Shown: positions 24,240 through 36,999 of the stretch, piece after piece | Layout of the letters: each line of letters begins with the position of its first letter | Numbering within the stretch: position 1 is the stretch's first letter | Source of the DNA: Mimachlamys varia | Lineage: Eukaryota; Mollusca; Bivalvia; Pectinida; Pectinidae | Length of the DNA: 64,000 bases | Direction: 5' to 3' | Assembly: GCA_947623455.1 (NCBI GenBank) | Contig: OX392536.1 | Coordinates: forward strand, 30,385,465-30,449,464 | Translations under genes and position numbers: made by a program | Notes under the pieces: generated by a model | Databases searched by the model: none | Seen by the model: the letters and a program-made list of their open reading frames with translations, nothing else | What the model was told of the DNA's origin: nothing

Positions 24240-24420
24240 GGACGTTCATCACTAGAGGATGTCGACTGAATCCGAAGTCTAGTATAGTCGTAGGTCATAA
24301 TTTGTTTTCATTGTTTCTGATTTGACGGTTGATGATGTTCGTCGAACTCCATAGTTTGACCTATCTATCAGTATTCAAAACAATTTCAGTTCGGCTGGTG
24401 ACCTATTGTGATACCATATA
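24240..24420 (-). pseudogene. Old relic of the family (ectodomain piece)
   Basis: Aligns with the part of the intact genes encoding SGIYVNF through WIKLTDLTNITS and TRLWIQSTSSSD (for example ATCACTAGAGGATGTCGACTG). Several indels and stops. It is the copy-2 partner of the relic at 12600-13215. Confidence 0.6.
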
Positions 24421-24654
24421 CTTCAAAAGTGGAATTAACTTGATGTGAAATTTAAAAACTTGAAAGACCTTCAGATCTTTTTTGTGAATCACATCATCAA
24501 AATTACTTTGTCGATTCATTTGATTTTTCCATCCCGCACACTGCAATACCTCATTTATAACACCAAGAACGTCTTCGATCTCTCATTATGAAATCTTTTT
24601 TTTCAATGAAACACGATTGCGGTAAAAATATATGGCTGTGAGCTTTCTTTTGAT

Positions 24655-24885
24655 CTCATCAAGAAATATTCTGTATCATTGTGTGAAATGAAGATGGACG
24701 TTTTTGAGTTTGCTTATTTGTGTGCGTACTTGTTGTGATTGGCTATGATGACTCGGTTCTCATTTTGAGGATTTGTGCTTACTTGGATGTGGCCAAGATT
24801 TGCATTGCATGTGTCATCGATGAAGCAGAAGACGCGTACTCTTCCGGAATACCTGGTCTTATTCTCTTGTACTTTCTAACATAAA
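24655..24885 (+). mobile_element. Retroelement 3'-end fragment
   Basis: Shared tail: GAAGATGGACGTTTTTGAGT, ACTTGTTGTGATTGGCTATG, ACGCGTACTCTTCCGGAATACC, ending near TTGTACTTT. Confidence 0.7.
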
Positions 24886-24984
24886 AATGGCGACCCAATT
24901 GTGCCATTATGTTTTTTTCTGTCTTTATTTTTCAATTGTCGAAATCCTTGATATTAGATTTAGATCTAATTAACAAAAGGAAAT

Positions 24985-25352
24985 AGTACCTGACCTACAA
25001 TGACAGGCAGGAGATACTAAAGCTACCAACGCTAGGCTTTAGGAGAACCAGGGGCGATATGATCGAACTGTACAAAATTACAAGTCATATTTATGATAAT
25101 GAATGTTTTAATGCCATATCACTTTGTGAAGATGCATCCGATCGCCACAACTGTCAAAAAGAATATTCCTTAAACGATCAATAACCATGCTAAGAAAAAA
25201 ATATTTTTCGATCAGAACAGTTACGATTTGGAATGAGCTGCCAGAAGATATAGTGTCAGCAATTAATGTAAACTCGTTAAAAAATAAGTTAAATAATCAC
25301 TGGAAAATCAAGAACTTTTGTTCCAGTTATAAAGCACAAATCAAGATATAAA
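24985..25352 (+). pseudogene. LINE reverse-transcriptase C-terminal fragment
   Basis: Translation gives LKLPTLGFRRTRGDMIELYK, then after one frameshift near 25160 YFSIRTVTIWNELPEDIVSA followed by NVNSLKNKLNNHW and a stop. This is the hallmark C-terminus of non-LTR retrotransposon ORF2 proteins (L.LPTL..RR.RGDMIE.YK ... WN.LP..VV.A.S.N.FK..LD..W). Only the end of the ORF is present, and it is broken, so it is an inactive 5'-truncated copy. Confidence 0.75.
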
Positions 25353-25459
25353 GAACAATGTTGAAGTATACCGGATAAAGTATTTGATGAATACTATTTA
25401 TGTATCTAATGTGAGTCTGGTAAATAGGATTTTAAATAGTCCTGAACCAGAATAAAGCT

Positions 25460-26449
25460 TATTTAGATTTTTATCATACCCTTTGTTACTTTCCCAGTAG
25501 ATTATAACTTGACATTAGTCAGGATACGTTTCTACCCAGGATTAAGTTACAGTTGAGAAAAAAAATCAATTCAGCTTGTTCAGATTTTATTTTAGTATCA
25601 ATCTTTAAGAAATACCTAAATGCAACCTTGACAAGAATATTTTGAAACGAAAATACTTAATTGTAAAATTTTATATAGTAAAAAAGTTTTAATTTTATCA
25701 CAATATAATCGTTCATGTATTTTTCCATAATCCAAAGGGAAAATTTCATATATATCAGCTCTATTTCTTTCAAGACAAAGTACAGTTGGTAGAGATTTTA
25801 AAGTGATACTTGCCCAGAAATATTCAGTTTGTGGTGTTTAGGTACTTCATATCAAGAACGCTGTCAAATCTCTGAAATCGATATATGAAGTCAAAGGGAA
25901 GGCACTCTTTCAAACTCCTCTATTGCGTAATCATATTAAAACCATATCATCAACTCTTTTTTCAGTCTTTATTCATGTTTGCTTTATACAAAAATTTGAA
26001 TGTCCTTACACTATTTCATAATTATGATAGATGTAAACAAACAAATAGCATACAAAGAATAGATATATTTTTATTATCAATTGAAAAATACCATCGACAG
26101 ACCAATACAATATAACAAAACGTATCTCATAAACCGACCATCGTGTTATCATTATCGAACACGGATGCCATATATTAAAGTCGAACCCAAAACCTATCAA
26201 ATTCATTTTGTATCTACGCTTTAAGCCAATGAAATCAATGTATAACAAGCGAAACACTTATTAAAAGGATAAATTGAGACCTCCGTTTCAAGCAAACTAA
26301 GGAGATGGTTCGGCACACCGCTAGAAAGAAACAAATTGTGTGCGAGGTCAGAGAACCGGAAATGTTGATATGCTTTATCAGTATCCCACAAAAGCAAGAG
26401 TTTGACCCCAGGGTATTAAACTACAGCTCTCACTCTACTACCCCATCCC
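25460..26449. other. Intergenic, nothing recognised
   Basis: AT-rich, short unrelated frames on both strands. Confidence 0.4.
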
Positions 26450-27447
26450 ATTATGGATCCTACTGTAGTGGTACTGGCAGTAGTGGTAGACGTGGTGGTT
26501 GTCAAACAAATTCAAACACAACAGATGTGGTGGCAGAGGTCAGCGGAATGTCTGTGGAACACGTTGTTAGTACTGAGAGCGGCGAGGTTTGTGTGGAATA
26601 ACACGGAGATGATTCTGGAGATGTTAGATCTATGGAGGATGTCGACTGAATCCAGAGTCGCGTGTTTGGGTTCGAGTCGTAGATTATACCGACAACAAAC
26701 GTTCCAGACTGACTAGAAGTGATGTTCGTTAAATCCGCGAGTTTGATCCATTCATTACTATTCATAACAATATCAGTTTGACCTGTGGCAAATTGCAGGT
26801 AAACCCCAGATCTGTCAAAATAATTTACACTGTTGTACTCTCCGTGACTGAATGAAAGGGGACTCGACAATCGGACCACATTTTCGGAGTCTGTTATATA
26901 ATTTCCCAACCCGAGCACTAAGAAGGAACCACTAAGCATCACTACGAGGCCAGTAGCAATAGCAACATTTTTGAGTTGGTTTTAGATCAAATTGGGTCAC
27001 TTCTGTGTTGGTTTTATTATTGATACTTTTAACGATAATAACGCCGACATTTGCACAAACTTCAAGGAGAGTGGACACACCCTTGACCATCAGTATAACG
27101 GTGACCGCGGTATCTCGACAGCCCGCTATGTACACACTCATCAGTATCAGAGGGACGTCCTCGATCCACAGGGACACCAGGTTGATGTTGTCAAGGAGAC
27201 CGGTGGGAAGTAAATCATTTCTAGTGGCACATTTGTCCAAGATATTCAAAACTAGTTCAGTGATATAACTCACAGTTCCGACACAACAAAACAAAATGAG
27301 GAAAGCCAAAACAGTATCTGAGAACGGGCCAAATACGAGACCTTGTTCCAATCCCTTCACCTCATAGTACAGCAGCCAATCAGTGACCAGATCAAAAGTT
27401 GAAACCAGAAGATGCAATATGAACGTTATCACTTTAAACTTAGGCAT
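26450..27447 (-). pseudogene. Damaged family member: frameshift and internal deletion
   Basis: Starts MPKFKVITFILHLLVSTFDL at 27447. The first four hydrophobic segments and all signatures are intact to KPTQK. Then about 11-13 nt are missing where relatives have W-L-K-I-P, which shifts the frame and stops it at 26932. The next frame (to 26502) carries the fifth segment and the ectodomain to SVVFEFV. There the sequence jumps directly into the Thr-tail region (CACCACGTCTACC...), deleting about 340 nt that encode YESPSSRKP through CLTWGP, with another frame change. Splice sites of the 5' UTR intron are still consensus. It could express only a truncated four-segment protein. Dead as a full-length gene, probably quite recently, because the remaining residues are well conserved. 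Confidence 0.85.
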
Positions 27448-27471
27448 GGTTCGACGTGAGGTATTGAACAC

Positions 27472-27854
27472 CTGAAATGATACACAAATTACCTTAAATG
27501 GTAAACATTAAATATCTCTCATATCATTTCTCAGAGAAGAATCTTATTTTGAAAATGACGTGTGTCATCTTTTGTTAACATGAATCATAATTCTGCTTGT
27601 CTGACGCATATTCTCATCTTAAAATTGTTCATTACTAAATTAATTTTTGATTTTAATGTTGAAAACTGCAATACCGTTGTTAAACGTTAAAAAATGTCTA
27701 TACACTTTTTTATCATTCATATTCATTTTTGCTTAATGAAACTTAGGAAGTTAAATCATATCTGAAGCCTATCACAATGTTTACGTAATTATGTCTTACA
27801 ATGTAAATGTAATAATTATAATGCGTTTCAGCGAAATCGATCAAATTGACTCAC
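27472..27854 (-). other. 5' UTR intron of the damaged gene at 26450-27447
   Basis: Donor AACG|GTGAGTCAATTTGA at 27855/27854 and acceptor ATCATTTCAG|GTGTTC at 27472/27471. Confidence 0.7.
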
Positions 27855-27855
27855 C

Positions 27856-30117
27856 GTTACATGAAATTTCTACCCAACTGTTTTCCCGTTGAAAGGCCTA
27901 ACCTATATGGACATTCAGCTGTCTTTCAACGTTTGATAAAGGGAGACCTAGGTAGCGAATTCAAGTTCACCAACCTTGGGTAAAGTTCGAATATTCAATA
28001 AGCGATGGCCACTTAATGTAACGTATCAGTGTAACATGTGTGATTTCACATATAAACACAAGAGTGATGACAAAAGGAAAGATCATTGATATCTGACATG
28101 GGTTAATAATTTACATGACCGTGATACTGCTATAGTAAGTGTAGGTGGTCGCTCACACTGTATATATAATAGGGTCTTGATAGGCTTTGATGTTAGATTT
28201 TAAACTGATTGACTCATCAAAAACAGTTATCCTGCCGGTTTCTAAAATATATGGAGTATTTAGTCCTACTTAAATTTCAATGCCACGGCACTACCAAATG
28301 ATAAAAGGAAACATCTCAAAATTTATAACAAGTGTCTAATGGACCAATATTAACGGTGGTCATTTGATAATACCAGTTTTTAACAGCACAGATGTATGTG
28401 TTCTTATTTAGGCGTGTTACGAAAGCTTATTGTATTTTGTCCTTGTCCGTCTAATGAGAACGACATCTGTTAGAGTCAAGAGTAGCATAATTGATAGTAA
28501 CAGCCGGTGTGGGGTGTGGGCTTGTCTTTACCCACATCATACCGACTTCCATAAAATTCTATAAAATGTAAAAATTGATATTTCGCTTAGTCTGTCTCTA
28601 AACTGCCCGCGGTGTGTGAACTATCGCGCTGTCAAGCTGTATTGCACTGTGTGCCTATAAAACTATGAGACAATGTAGGCTTTTATGTAGCGTTATTATG
28701 TTCGCGTGTAGATATATTCACGAATATCCAAGCAAAATATTTCAACACCTCGAAAAATTTCCATGTTAACTGTTAGTCTACAAATGTAAACATTGAATAC
28801 TTAAGTCCTTTAATTTATTTTCCTGATCAATGATACAGTCTAAATATTTCTTATGATTTTTTTGAAAATTAGTCTCAGAATGACAAATAAAGCTATCAAA
28901 CAGGATCTCAATGCCGGTTAAATCGTGCTTGTAAATCTCGGATTTAATTTCAATACCAGCTAAATGTATTCAAAGCCCTCGGTATTGACACTGAAACCGT
29001 TCCTTTATGCAATGATAGTTTGTGATGATCCAGTAACATAAATAAAGATTGATGACGTTCCAATAGTAAATTATTATTTTGTTTTATAATTTCAAAACAA
29101 CTTTTACCGTCTCAATGTATGGAAGGATAAAGAGAAAAAGTGACAATATGGCTATAACTGATATGCAAATGACTTATGCATAATCATAGACAATTCTTTT
29201 CAAAATCAAAGAATTATACTGTATAATCAATCTACGGTTTACTGCCTAAAAAGGAGTTGAGATATATACTTGTGTAAGGCAGCTTTGAAAGGTTATCTAA
29301 TGTTATCTCAGTTTATCTTTTTATCTCTGATGTAAAGCCAGTAAAAAGTCGAAATAACAATAAATCACCAAAACTGCAAATTTATGGACCAGATCATCTT
29401 TCAGTAATGTGTCTTATTTTTTTCTGAATGGAAGTTTATTTAGGTAATTTTTCCATGGCATCTTATCTTGTAACTGTTGGTAGCAAAACTTTCTGGCGAA
29501 TTAAGACATCGTTATGAAATAGGGAAATAAATGAAAATGTGTATTATGATAAAACTCAATATCAGCTCTATATGTGAATAACATTTAACCAGATATGTTT
29601 AGTATAAACAGTTGTTATCCAAGAAAAAATCAGGCTCGGAACTGATACTTGATAAGGAATATGCAAGTTTGAAATCTGCAAAATTGTTCATTACTAAATT
29701 TTAGTGTAAACGATGAAACATACCATAGGGGACCCAGCTACTATTAATCCTGATCTTTTCAGAGTTTAAGTCGGTGTGAACGTTATATACATTATATCCA
29801 GTTCATTTGGTCCTCTTCAAATGTGTTTTGTGTTTTTAAAGAGTTATTTCCCCTGGATCACAAAATCAGAAAACATACGTGTCGCCTGTTTAAGATAATA
29901 ACAAATAACACTGCTGAAGTTATTTCCGAGATTGCATGCTTAAAATTAAATACCATCTACAATATTTCTTCTGACCACCAATTAAACCAGGTAAGTTCAA
30001 CGCAGTTTAAATTTACTCTAAAACCTATGAACGGCAGGTAGCATGCTAACTTACAGTAACAAAGGCACACATACCATAGTGTTAACATAGCAGCATGTGG
30101 GAGAATTTAGTACTTAA
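27856..30117. other. Intergenic, no gene
   Basis: Contains a possible TATA-like CCATATAGG (minus) at about 27902-27910 for the damaged gene. The rest is AT-rich and unannotatable by eye. Confidence 0.4.
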
Positions 30118-30488
30118 AGGCCCAATATACGTAGCTTCAGGACATTTGTCGGGATTCTGAAAAATTGTGAAAAAAAAAATTTTAATTACCATGCAAAAAT
30201 AAGCCTAATACGAAGGAAACCTGAGCGGTAACTAGCAAGAAACTCTTGACAGAAAAATCAAAAGAATTGAAAATAATTCAGGTGAGGTCCACTTCAACAA
30301 CAAGCTGAAGTTAAAGGACTGATCAGAATGGACGCGTGTTTACAAATACCGAGTTTCAACTGCTGCTGTACCGGTAAGCGCGTAGAATTCATCTTGAATA
30401 TTGCTGATATCAGTTAATCTTAACTAAATCTATAAATATAATAAGTTGTTGTGCTTGATTTTCGCTGAAAGTTACGTATATTGGGCCT
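30118..30488. mobile_element. TTAA-flanked MITE, family 2, copy 1
   Basis: Ends AGGCCCAATATACGTA and TACGTATATTGGGCCT are inverted repeats with TTAA on both sides. 371 bp, non-coding; relatives at 31452-31836 (inverted) and 43067-43450. Confidence 0.85.
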
Positions 30489-30896
30489 TTAAAATGACAA
30501 AGAAATTAACATAACCAAGTATCCAAAGGGTTTCCAGAAGCTGTTCATTATAAGATTAATGTTTACATTTTATTCAATGGCTTATCATACAACCCTTATA
30601 ATTGGTTTAGTTGTCGAGTGGGCAGGATAAATTAAAACAAGAATTGATATGTATCTGTCTTTCTTAAAACACCAGAAAACATTTTTTACAAGCAATGTGT
30701 CATCTTTTTTCGATTTAAACATGTTTTATTTTCAAATACAAAAATGGATTAGAGAAAACGTTAAAATATCATATAATCCATCTTCTCTCGAAAATCATAA
30801 AGACAATGAATCAGGTGATAATACATATGATCTGAAATTTAAAAAAAAACCAGGGCAATGATGATGAGAAATGACACTGTCAAAATCGACTAAAAA

Positions 30897-31235
30897 AGAA
30901 ATCAGAAACGTGAGACACGTGCCATTTTATAGCAGAAACGTAATACACATGTTATACTATATCAGCACGTATTATACTATATCAGAAACGTGAAGCACGT
31001 ATTATACTATATCAGAAACGTGAAGCACGTATTATACTATATCAGAAACGTGAAGCACGTATTATACTATATCAGAAATGTGACGCACGTGCTGAACTAT
31101 ATCAGAAACCTGACGCACTTGCCTTACTATAGCAGAAACGTGAAATATTTGCTATGTTACATCAGAAACGTAAAACACATACTTTATTTAGTAAAAACAT
31201 GATACACGTAGCTTACTATATCAGAAGCGTGATAC
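30897..31235. repeat. 30-bp tandem repeat, about 11 units
   Basis: Unit TATACTATATCAGAAACGTG plus AAGCACGTAT. The centre is uniform, the edges diverged. The open frame at 30990-31202 is a consequence of the 30-nt period. Confidence 0.9.
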
Positions 31236-31451
31236 ATCGTTGACATGCGCTTTCGATTTGGAAGTCCTTTGGTTGTGAACTTAACTGGTGGCCCGGACGC
31301 TAGTACCCAAACACATTTTATCAGTTTACCAGACTAAAAACTAGTTAATCATTATAAAGGACCAGATAAACACAGCTGTATTTACTTTTAAAAGATTCTG
31401 TAACTGAGAAATATATATAGGTTCCTAAAATTGAATTATCCCATTCTTTAC

Positions 31452-31836
31452 AGGCTCAATATACGTAACTTTCGGCAAACCTTGAAGCAAAAATCAAGCC
31501 TTATAACTGTTTAAATATATAGATTTAGTTAAGATTAACTGATATCAGCAATATTCAAGATGAATTCTTCCGCGGTTACCGGTACAGCAGCTGTTTAAAC
31601 TTGGTATTTGTACCCAAGCGCCCATTTTGAACTGTTTTATTACTTCGGCTTGTTGATGAAGTGGGCCACACCTGAATTATTTCCAATTCTTTTGATTTTT
31701 CAGTCAAGAGTTTCTTGTTAGTTACCGCTTAGATTTACTTCCTTTTAAACTTGTTTTTGCATGGTTATCAACTGGATTTTGTTTGATAATTTTTCAGAAT
31801 CCCGAAAAATGTCATTAAGTTATGTATATTGGGCCT
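31452..31836. mobile_element. TTAA-flanked MITE, family 2, copy 2 (inverted)
   Basis: Starts AGGCTCAATATACGTAACTT and ends TATGTATATTGGGCCT followed by TTAA. Internal sequence is the reverse complement of copy 1. Confidence 0.8.
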
Positions 31837-33035
31837 TTAAATCAATTGAAATTTTAAACAAAATGACACATATTTTAACAGAGTTGCTCCCCCTTTAACC
31901 ACTTAAACAGTCTTAGCCACAAACAAACAGTTTTTCTGTCATACATAAAAAATCGAGACGTCGAGGTAAAATGGTGTCAAACACCGTCTATATTTACCTT
32001 ATAGGTACAGTGAGTGCACTGATTTGGTGATAGGTAAGATAAATATTTATGTTTAAACACATTAAAGGAAAAACAATATTTATCCATCTATACAAAAACA
32101 TAATCTCAGTATTTAGAAAGTTCAGAATGTTACGAAAGTTAATTTGTGTCAATATTATTTTTAAAATGCCAACATATAAAGGAAGGCTCTGATATTAAAA
32201 GTGACTAAGCAATTGTGTTTTTGCATGCATTCAGAAGTTTTTTTGCATAAAAACAGAAGTATGCAAGTCTTAATAATATCGCATTGCTTCAAGAGTTCAC
32301 GTCGATTTTTTCCAAAAATGTTTACGCTGATATGTCATTTACTTCATACGAGTATAGCCCTTCCTTGTCAAAAGGTCTTTGGGTGTTTGCTTACCTTTCA
32401 CTCTGCAGCACATAAACATTGTTTCTTAGTTTGGTAATTGCATTAATTTTGTTCAGACATATCATCTGCTGTAAGATTGGTGTGAATGATCGACTATTTG
32501 ACATTTCTAAGGGAATTATTGTGCTCTTTTCTTCCGATGTTAAGCCCTCGTTAATCATCAGCTAGCATGCATTTTCAAGTGTTAAGTTTGATAAAGAATA
32601 TGTCGATTGTTCATAGCATTGAAAATTCCTTTTCTGAAGACGAGATGCCTCTGTAAATAGTAAATACCAAGAAGATACAGGGCCCGTATTCTACTCCATC
32701 CTGTCTAACTCGCTTTAAATTCCGTTATACGATCAAAAAGTCAAATTCTGCTTTGAGTCGATTTAATGTATCGAAAACTTCAGCTTGAGCACAGTTTCTT
32801 AAATACAGGCTCAGCTGGTGCAAATCAACTGTGACATTTTGTATAAAATCTATAAATAGAGGGAAAGCAAATTGACGATAGTGCATTACAACTCTACATC
32901 TTTGTCGTTGGAGCTGGGGGTTCAGTTTTGGGGGAAACAAGAAACTATGCTGAGTCAAAATGAACATCACTATTAGGATATTGTTGATTATGAATAACTG
33001 AATGAAATAGCAATGTGTCTATATTACTTGAATAC
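31837..33035. other. Intergenic, nothing recognised
   Basis: A GGGCCCGTATTCTAC motif at 32682 resembles DNA-transposon ends, but no partner was found. Confidence 0.4.
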
Positions 33036-33935
33036 CATAAATCATTTCATTTGGAAATAAAATGAAGTTTTTTTTCATTTAGTATACATTGACAGTAACT
33101 GACATGAAATGTCTGAATTACCACATCATTGTGTTTGTCAGTAAATATACAATCGACTCGTTAATAACTTTTAATACAACTTATCATAATATATTGTAAG
33201 TTTTGAATAGGGTAGTTCATGCACTTAAAATGCATTGAATGAAATGCAATGAAAACCAAACGTATAGATCTATGTGTTTCAGTTACATTAAATTAATCAA
33301 ATCGGAAAATTAATGATTTTATTTAAAAAAAAATAAGGCCATTAGAATAATTTTACTGACCACAGAGGAAGCATTTTTATAAAAAAAAATGATCCAAACC
33401 TCACTCAACTGTAAAATTAGTTTATGTTCAAAACTAGCTTTAACAAATTAGCATGCCCCTGTGGTCGCTAAAGGTAATGTTACATGTATGTAAAGGGTGA
33501 TACATTTGTCGTCCATCGGCGGGTTGTCGTCGGGTAAACTGAAAGTCACCGGAAGTTAACCCTCATGTAGGTGCGAATCATTGTCTGCTTTCTGTCCTCA
33601 GATAGCTCTGATTTTCTCTTTTATAATTTATGAAAGTTGCACCTTTTTCTTTTCCATCTTAACAAAACGGCTAACGCTACAGTGTACTTGAAGCATTGGC
33701 AACACAAGTATTTCTTTTCCACGTCTCACGTTTTTTCTGTGTTGTTATTCCAGACCCAAACTAATCCACGTGCGCTTGTTTTAACATAAAGTACGGGAAA
33801 TGTTATGGAACGTCATTGGCATTATGCTTAGAAATTTTATGCAATGGAAACTAAGGAACTTGCTTACTAAAGCAGATTAAAATTATACTTAAGTAAAAAT
33901 TTAAGAAAATACTTAGAATTTTTATGCATACGAGC
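33036..33935. mobile_element. Truncated copy of the 2.7-kb CCWGG-site TIR element
   Basis: Aligns with 61129-62371: GAAATGTCTGAATTACCACA, GCCCCTGTGGTCGCTAAAG, and the right end TTAGAATTTTTATGCATACG. The left part is missing. It ends at 33935 against CAGGTGTTTAGTAAGAG of a retroelement copy. Confidence 0.75.
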
Positions 33936-34320
33936 GCAGGTGTTTAGTAAGAGTATTATATTTCATCGACGACAACCAACATGTTAATCTTGGTCACACT
34001 GATAAGCATACTCAAAAACATCCGTCTTCCAATCACATAACTATACTCTATATATTTAGAGCAAGCCCTGGAATACCGAATCAAACACAATAGGTTGGAG
34101 AAGCAGAGATGTTACTATCAAGAAATCGAAAGTTAACGATCGGAAAATTGAAATCATCACGTTTATCGTATAGCTTAGTAGTAAGCTGTCCATGTTGGTC
34201 GTAGTTTAAGTAGAGATCGAGGTTAGCAGCTGATGTAGAAGAGTCTGTTGTGTCCTTTATTTCAAGTTCAGAAGGGTATATACGATCGACATGGTCAGCA
34301 AAATTCTTGCTTCATATAGA
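33936..34320 (-). mobile_element. Retroelement fragment with RT-type ORF remnants
   Basis: The minus strand holds the shared tail (to about 34060) and, beyond it, remnants of the ORF region: the sequence around ACGATCGGAAAATTGAAATC and CTTAGTAGTAAGCTGTCCAT matches 21790-21900. Confidence 0.65.
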
Positions 34321-35481
34321 CATCACACTGTCGATATAACTGAACGTGTGATTCAAACGATTTTCAAGGTTTTTGGTACCTGTCCTGATTTGCCAAAAAC
34401 AAGTCGGCTAAACTCATACAGCAACGTGTTTTAAGATATTTCATATTTTGAAGAATATTCCATGTTAGAAAACAAACAAGACTAAACATATTAAATCTTT
34501 AACAACATAGTATTTATTTATTTTTAAAAATATAACCATCAATCAAAAGTATTAAACCATTACCTTCCTAATATTTCACACAAAATTTGGGTCCATTTAT
34601 ATGTATAAATACGACAAAATACACAAAATAATCTGTAAAAATTACTGACAAAATTTCAGTACATCTGTCGTACATGAACTGCAGTCTGGTCTGTCGTAAC
34701 AAAGATGATCTAGTATATATCAATATTATATCAATACTATTTCTAGTATGTAATATGGACATCATTGACAACAACGAGGACGTTTAATTGATAGATGGGA
34801 ATATACAAGTCTATTCTGTCTTACTTACAAATCAAACGCTATATCTCCTAGTGAGATATGATTAAATCGAATTTTGCTTTAGGCAAAACTTTTGTCGTAT
34901 TTAAATATGCCTACAACCATAGAATTGATACATGAAATGTATGATACAAATGGTTCTTAATATATCAAGATTTGTGGCATGAACGAAATGATATGTTCTA
35001 GAATATATTTGTAATGCATTTGTGAAGGATGTTTATTAATGATTTGATACAAACTATATAAATTACTTCAGCAAAATAAATAATGAATCAGATAAATTTC
35101 ACTTGTAAAGCACACAATTATAAGTCGCTGGTGAAAATCGCAAGGTATAGTATGTTTCTTAGTATTCTTATCAATGAGCAAAACAGTAAATGGTAGAATA
35201 TCTAAAATAGCAAATACAAATGGAGGAAACAAGTATTACAGAACATTCAATGCAGATATATGAAAAATATTCAAAACAAATGTGATTTAGGTAGAAAATG
35301 CAAACTTACAATTTCACAACAAAAATGTAAAATTTTCGATTCAATACAAAGAACGTTCAATAAATTGTATGAATCAGACGAGCGTTAACAATTTTAGGAG
35401 TAAATCATACGGTTAAAAAACCAGATCTCTAAATGTTGACGTTCTAGAATAACTACAGGAATGGGGATTAAAAGCGGAATG
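34321..35481. other. Intergenic, nothing recognised
   Basis: AT-rich without long frames or repeats shared with the rest of the window. Confidence 0.4.
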
Positions 35482-35697
35482 TTTGGTTTTGTTTTTTTTT
35501 GTTTTCCGTCCTATTAACAGCCAGGGTCATTTAAGGGCGTGTCAGACATTGGATGTTGAGGAAAGCCGGAGTAACCGGAGAAAACCCACCAACCTAAGGT
35601 CAGTACTCACCCACTGCTACACGGCGGTTTCAAACTCACAACCCAGAGGGCTAGTGGTAGAATGTCGGGACACCTTAACCACTCGGCCACCGCGGCC
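35482..35697 (-). mobile_element. tRNA-derived SINE
   Basis: Minus strand begins GGCCGCGGTGGCCGAGTGG (A-box of a Ser/Leu-type tRNA), with a B-box-like GTGAGTTTGAAACC 40-60 bases on. It continues into a non-tRNA body with CTGGCTGTTAATAGGACGG and an A/C-rich tail. It is the better preserved of the two copies. Confidence 0.8.
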
Positions 35698-36344
35698 TCT
35701 TAGTGGAATGATAGTTAATACCAACACCAATTGATTTGAACTACCTATAAAAGTATACAACACATGTAAAAATGGAACTGAACTGCGATGTTTGTATTCG
35801 TTTAATAATTCTTAGTTAAAAAACAGAATATTAATTATACAACATGTTTTAAAACGTATAAAAGATATTCAATTTTCAATACTTGGCTTGCCTGATTTGA
35901 TTACGTTTTAACAAAATTCATTATACTTTTGCATCGTTTTAAAAGTTTCCAGCGCAACAAGGCATCCATTTGGCTGACTCAATTTCACCACTAAAAGTAA
36001 ATCAGAATATGAACATATCACCACGATACCTTTTGTCATAATAGTTAAAACTATGTCCGACCAATTACTATAGAGCTAATGATGTCCACTTAGAAAGAGT
36101 CTAATACATATAATATAACAGTGATATATTTATTCATATATACATTTCATCTAAACTGTAAATATACCTGTCGTCTATAACAAATGCTATTTTGTAAATT
36201 ATTGAAAAAAATCACAAAAGTTGAAATTTAACTGCTACCACCGCAAAAAAGCGAATTCATCATTTCAGAGAATCACAATACAATGTCATAGAATCAAAAG
36301 GATTCCTCTGACGGTGAATAACGTGTTAACCGTTGTAGGACGAA
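35698..36344. other. Intergenic, nothing recognised
   Basis: No gene or repeat seen. Confidence 0.4.
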
Positions 36345-36740
36345 AATGAATTAGAATATCCGGGGCGTTAACAAAATCATAATCCGAACTCAAAATCGAT
36401 TAAACCAGAGGCAAAATATGAACAAAGGGCAGATTTACATGGAGACTCTTGTAAAAGTACTAGAGAATAAGACCAGTGTTCCGGAAGAGTAAGTCTCTTC
36501 TGCTTCATCGACGACACCTGCCATGTAAATCTTTGTCACAACCAAGTAAACATCAAGTTCTCAAAATGAGAAACGATTGTCACTGTCAATGACAACAAGT
36601 AAACACACTAATGAGCATACTCAATAACGTCCATCTTCATATCACTTAAAGATACAGAAAATTTCTCAATGAGACAAAGATGGCGACCATAAAACTTGCC
36701 CATAGTCCTGATCAACCTGCATCACAAATAAGCAACGGGT
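36345..36740 (-). mobile_element. Retroelement 3'-end fragment
   Basis: Contains the full shared tail and, at 36600-36720, the end of the ORF region (AATGAGACAAAGATGGCGAC on the plus strand, as at 21598). Confidence 0.7.
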
Positions 36741-36999
36741 AAAATACATTTCACAATGTTAGAACAACTTCATCATAAATGCTGAACTAAGATATGAAAA
36801 TCAATGGTGGTTTGAGAAGGAAAGAAGGTTTTACCGGCATGGGGCGAATATTACTAAGAATGAATGCAAGGACTAATTGACAAAATAACATTATTACAGT
36901 TGGATCGAATCAATGTAAACAATGTTTTCGAATTCTGGGTTACACAAAATGTGCTATTCCATAGAATTCAAATACATGACCGTTTGCGAATACTATTCA

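Larger units (their letters stand above)
16630..24420. repeat. Segmental duplication, copy 2
   Basis: Partner of 2100-13215 (pairs listed there). Private insertions: the MITE 17955-18332, retroelement DNA inside the intron of the gene (about 21240-21965), and the retroelement fragment 23338-23606. Copy 1 shows the corresponding empty sites. Confidence 0.8.

Noticed and set aside
30990..31202. 70-codon frame with HVLYYIRNVK repeats
   Set aside because: Result of a 30-bp tandem repeat.
35680..35697. tRNA gene
   Set aside because: Only the A-box head is tRNA-like and it continues into a SINE body; no cloverleaf can be closed.
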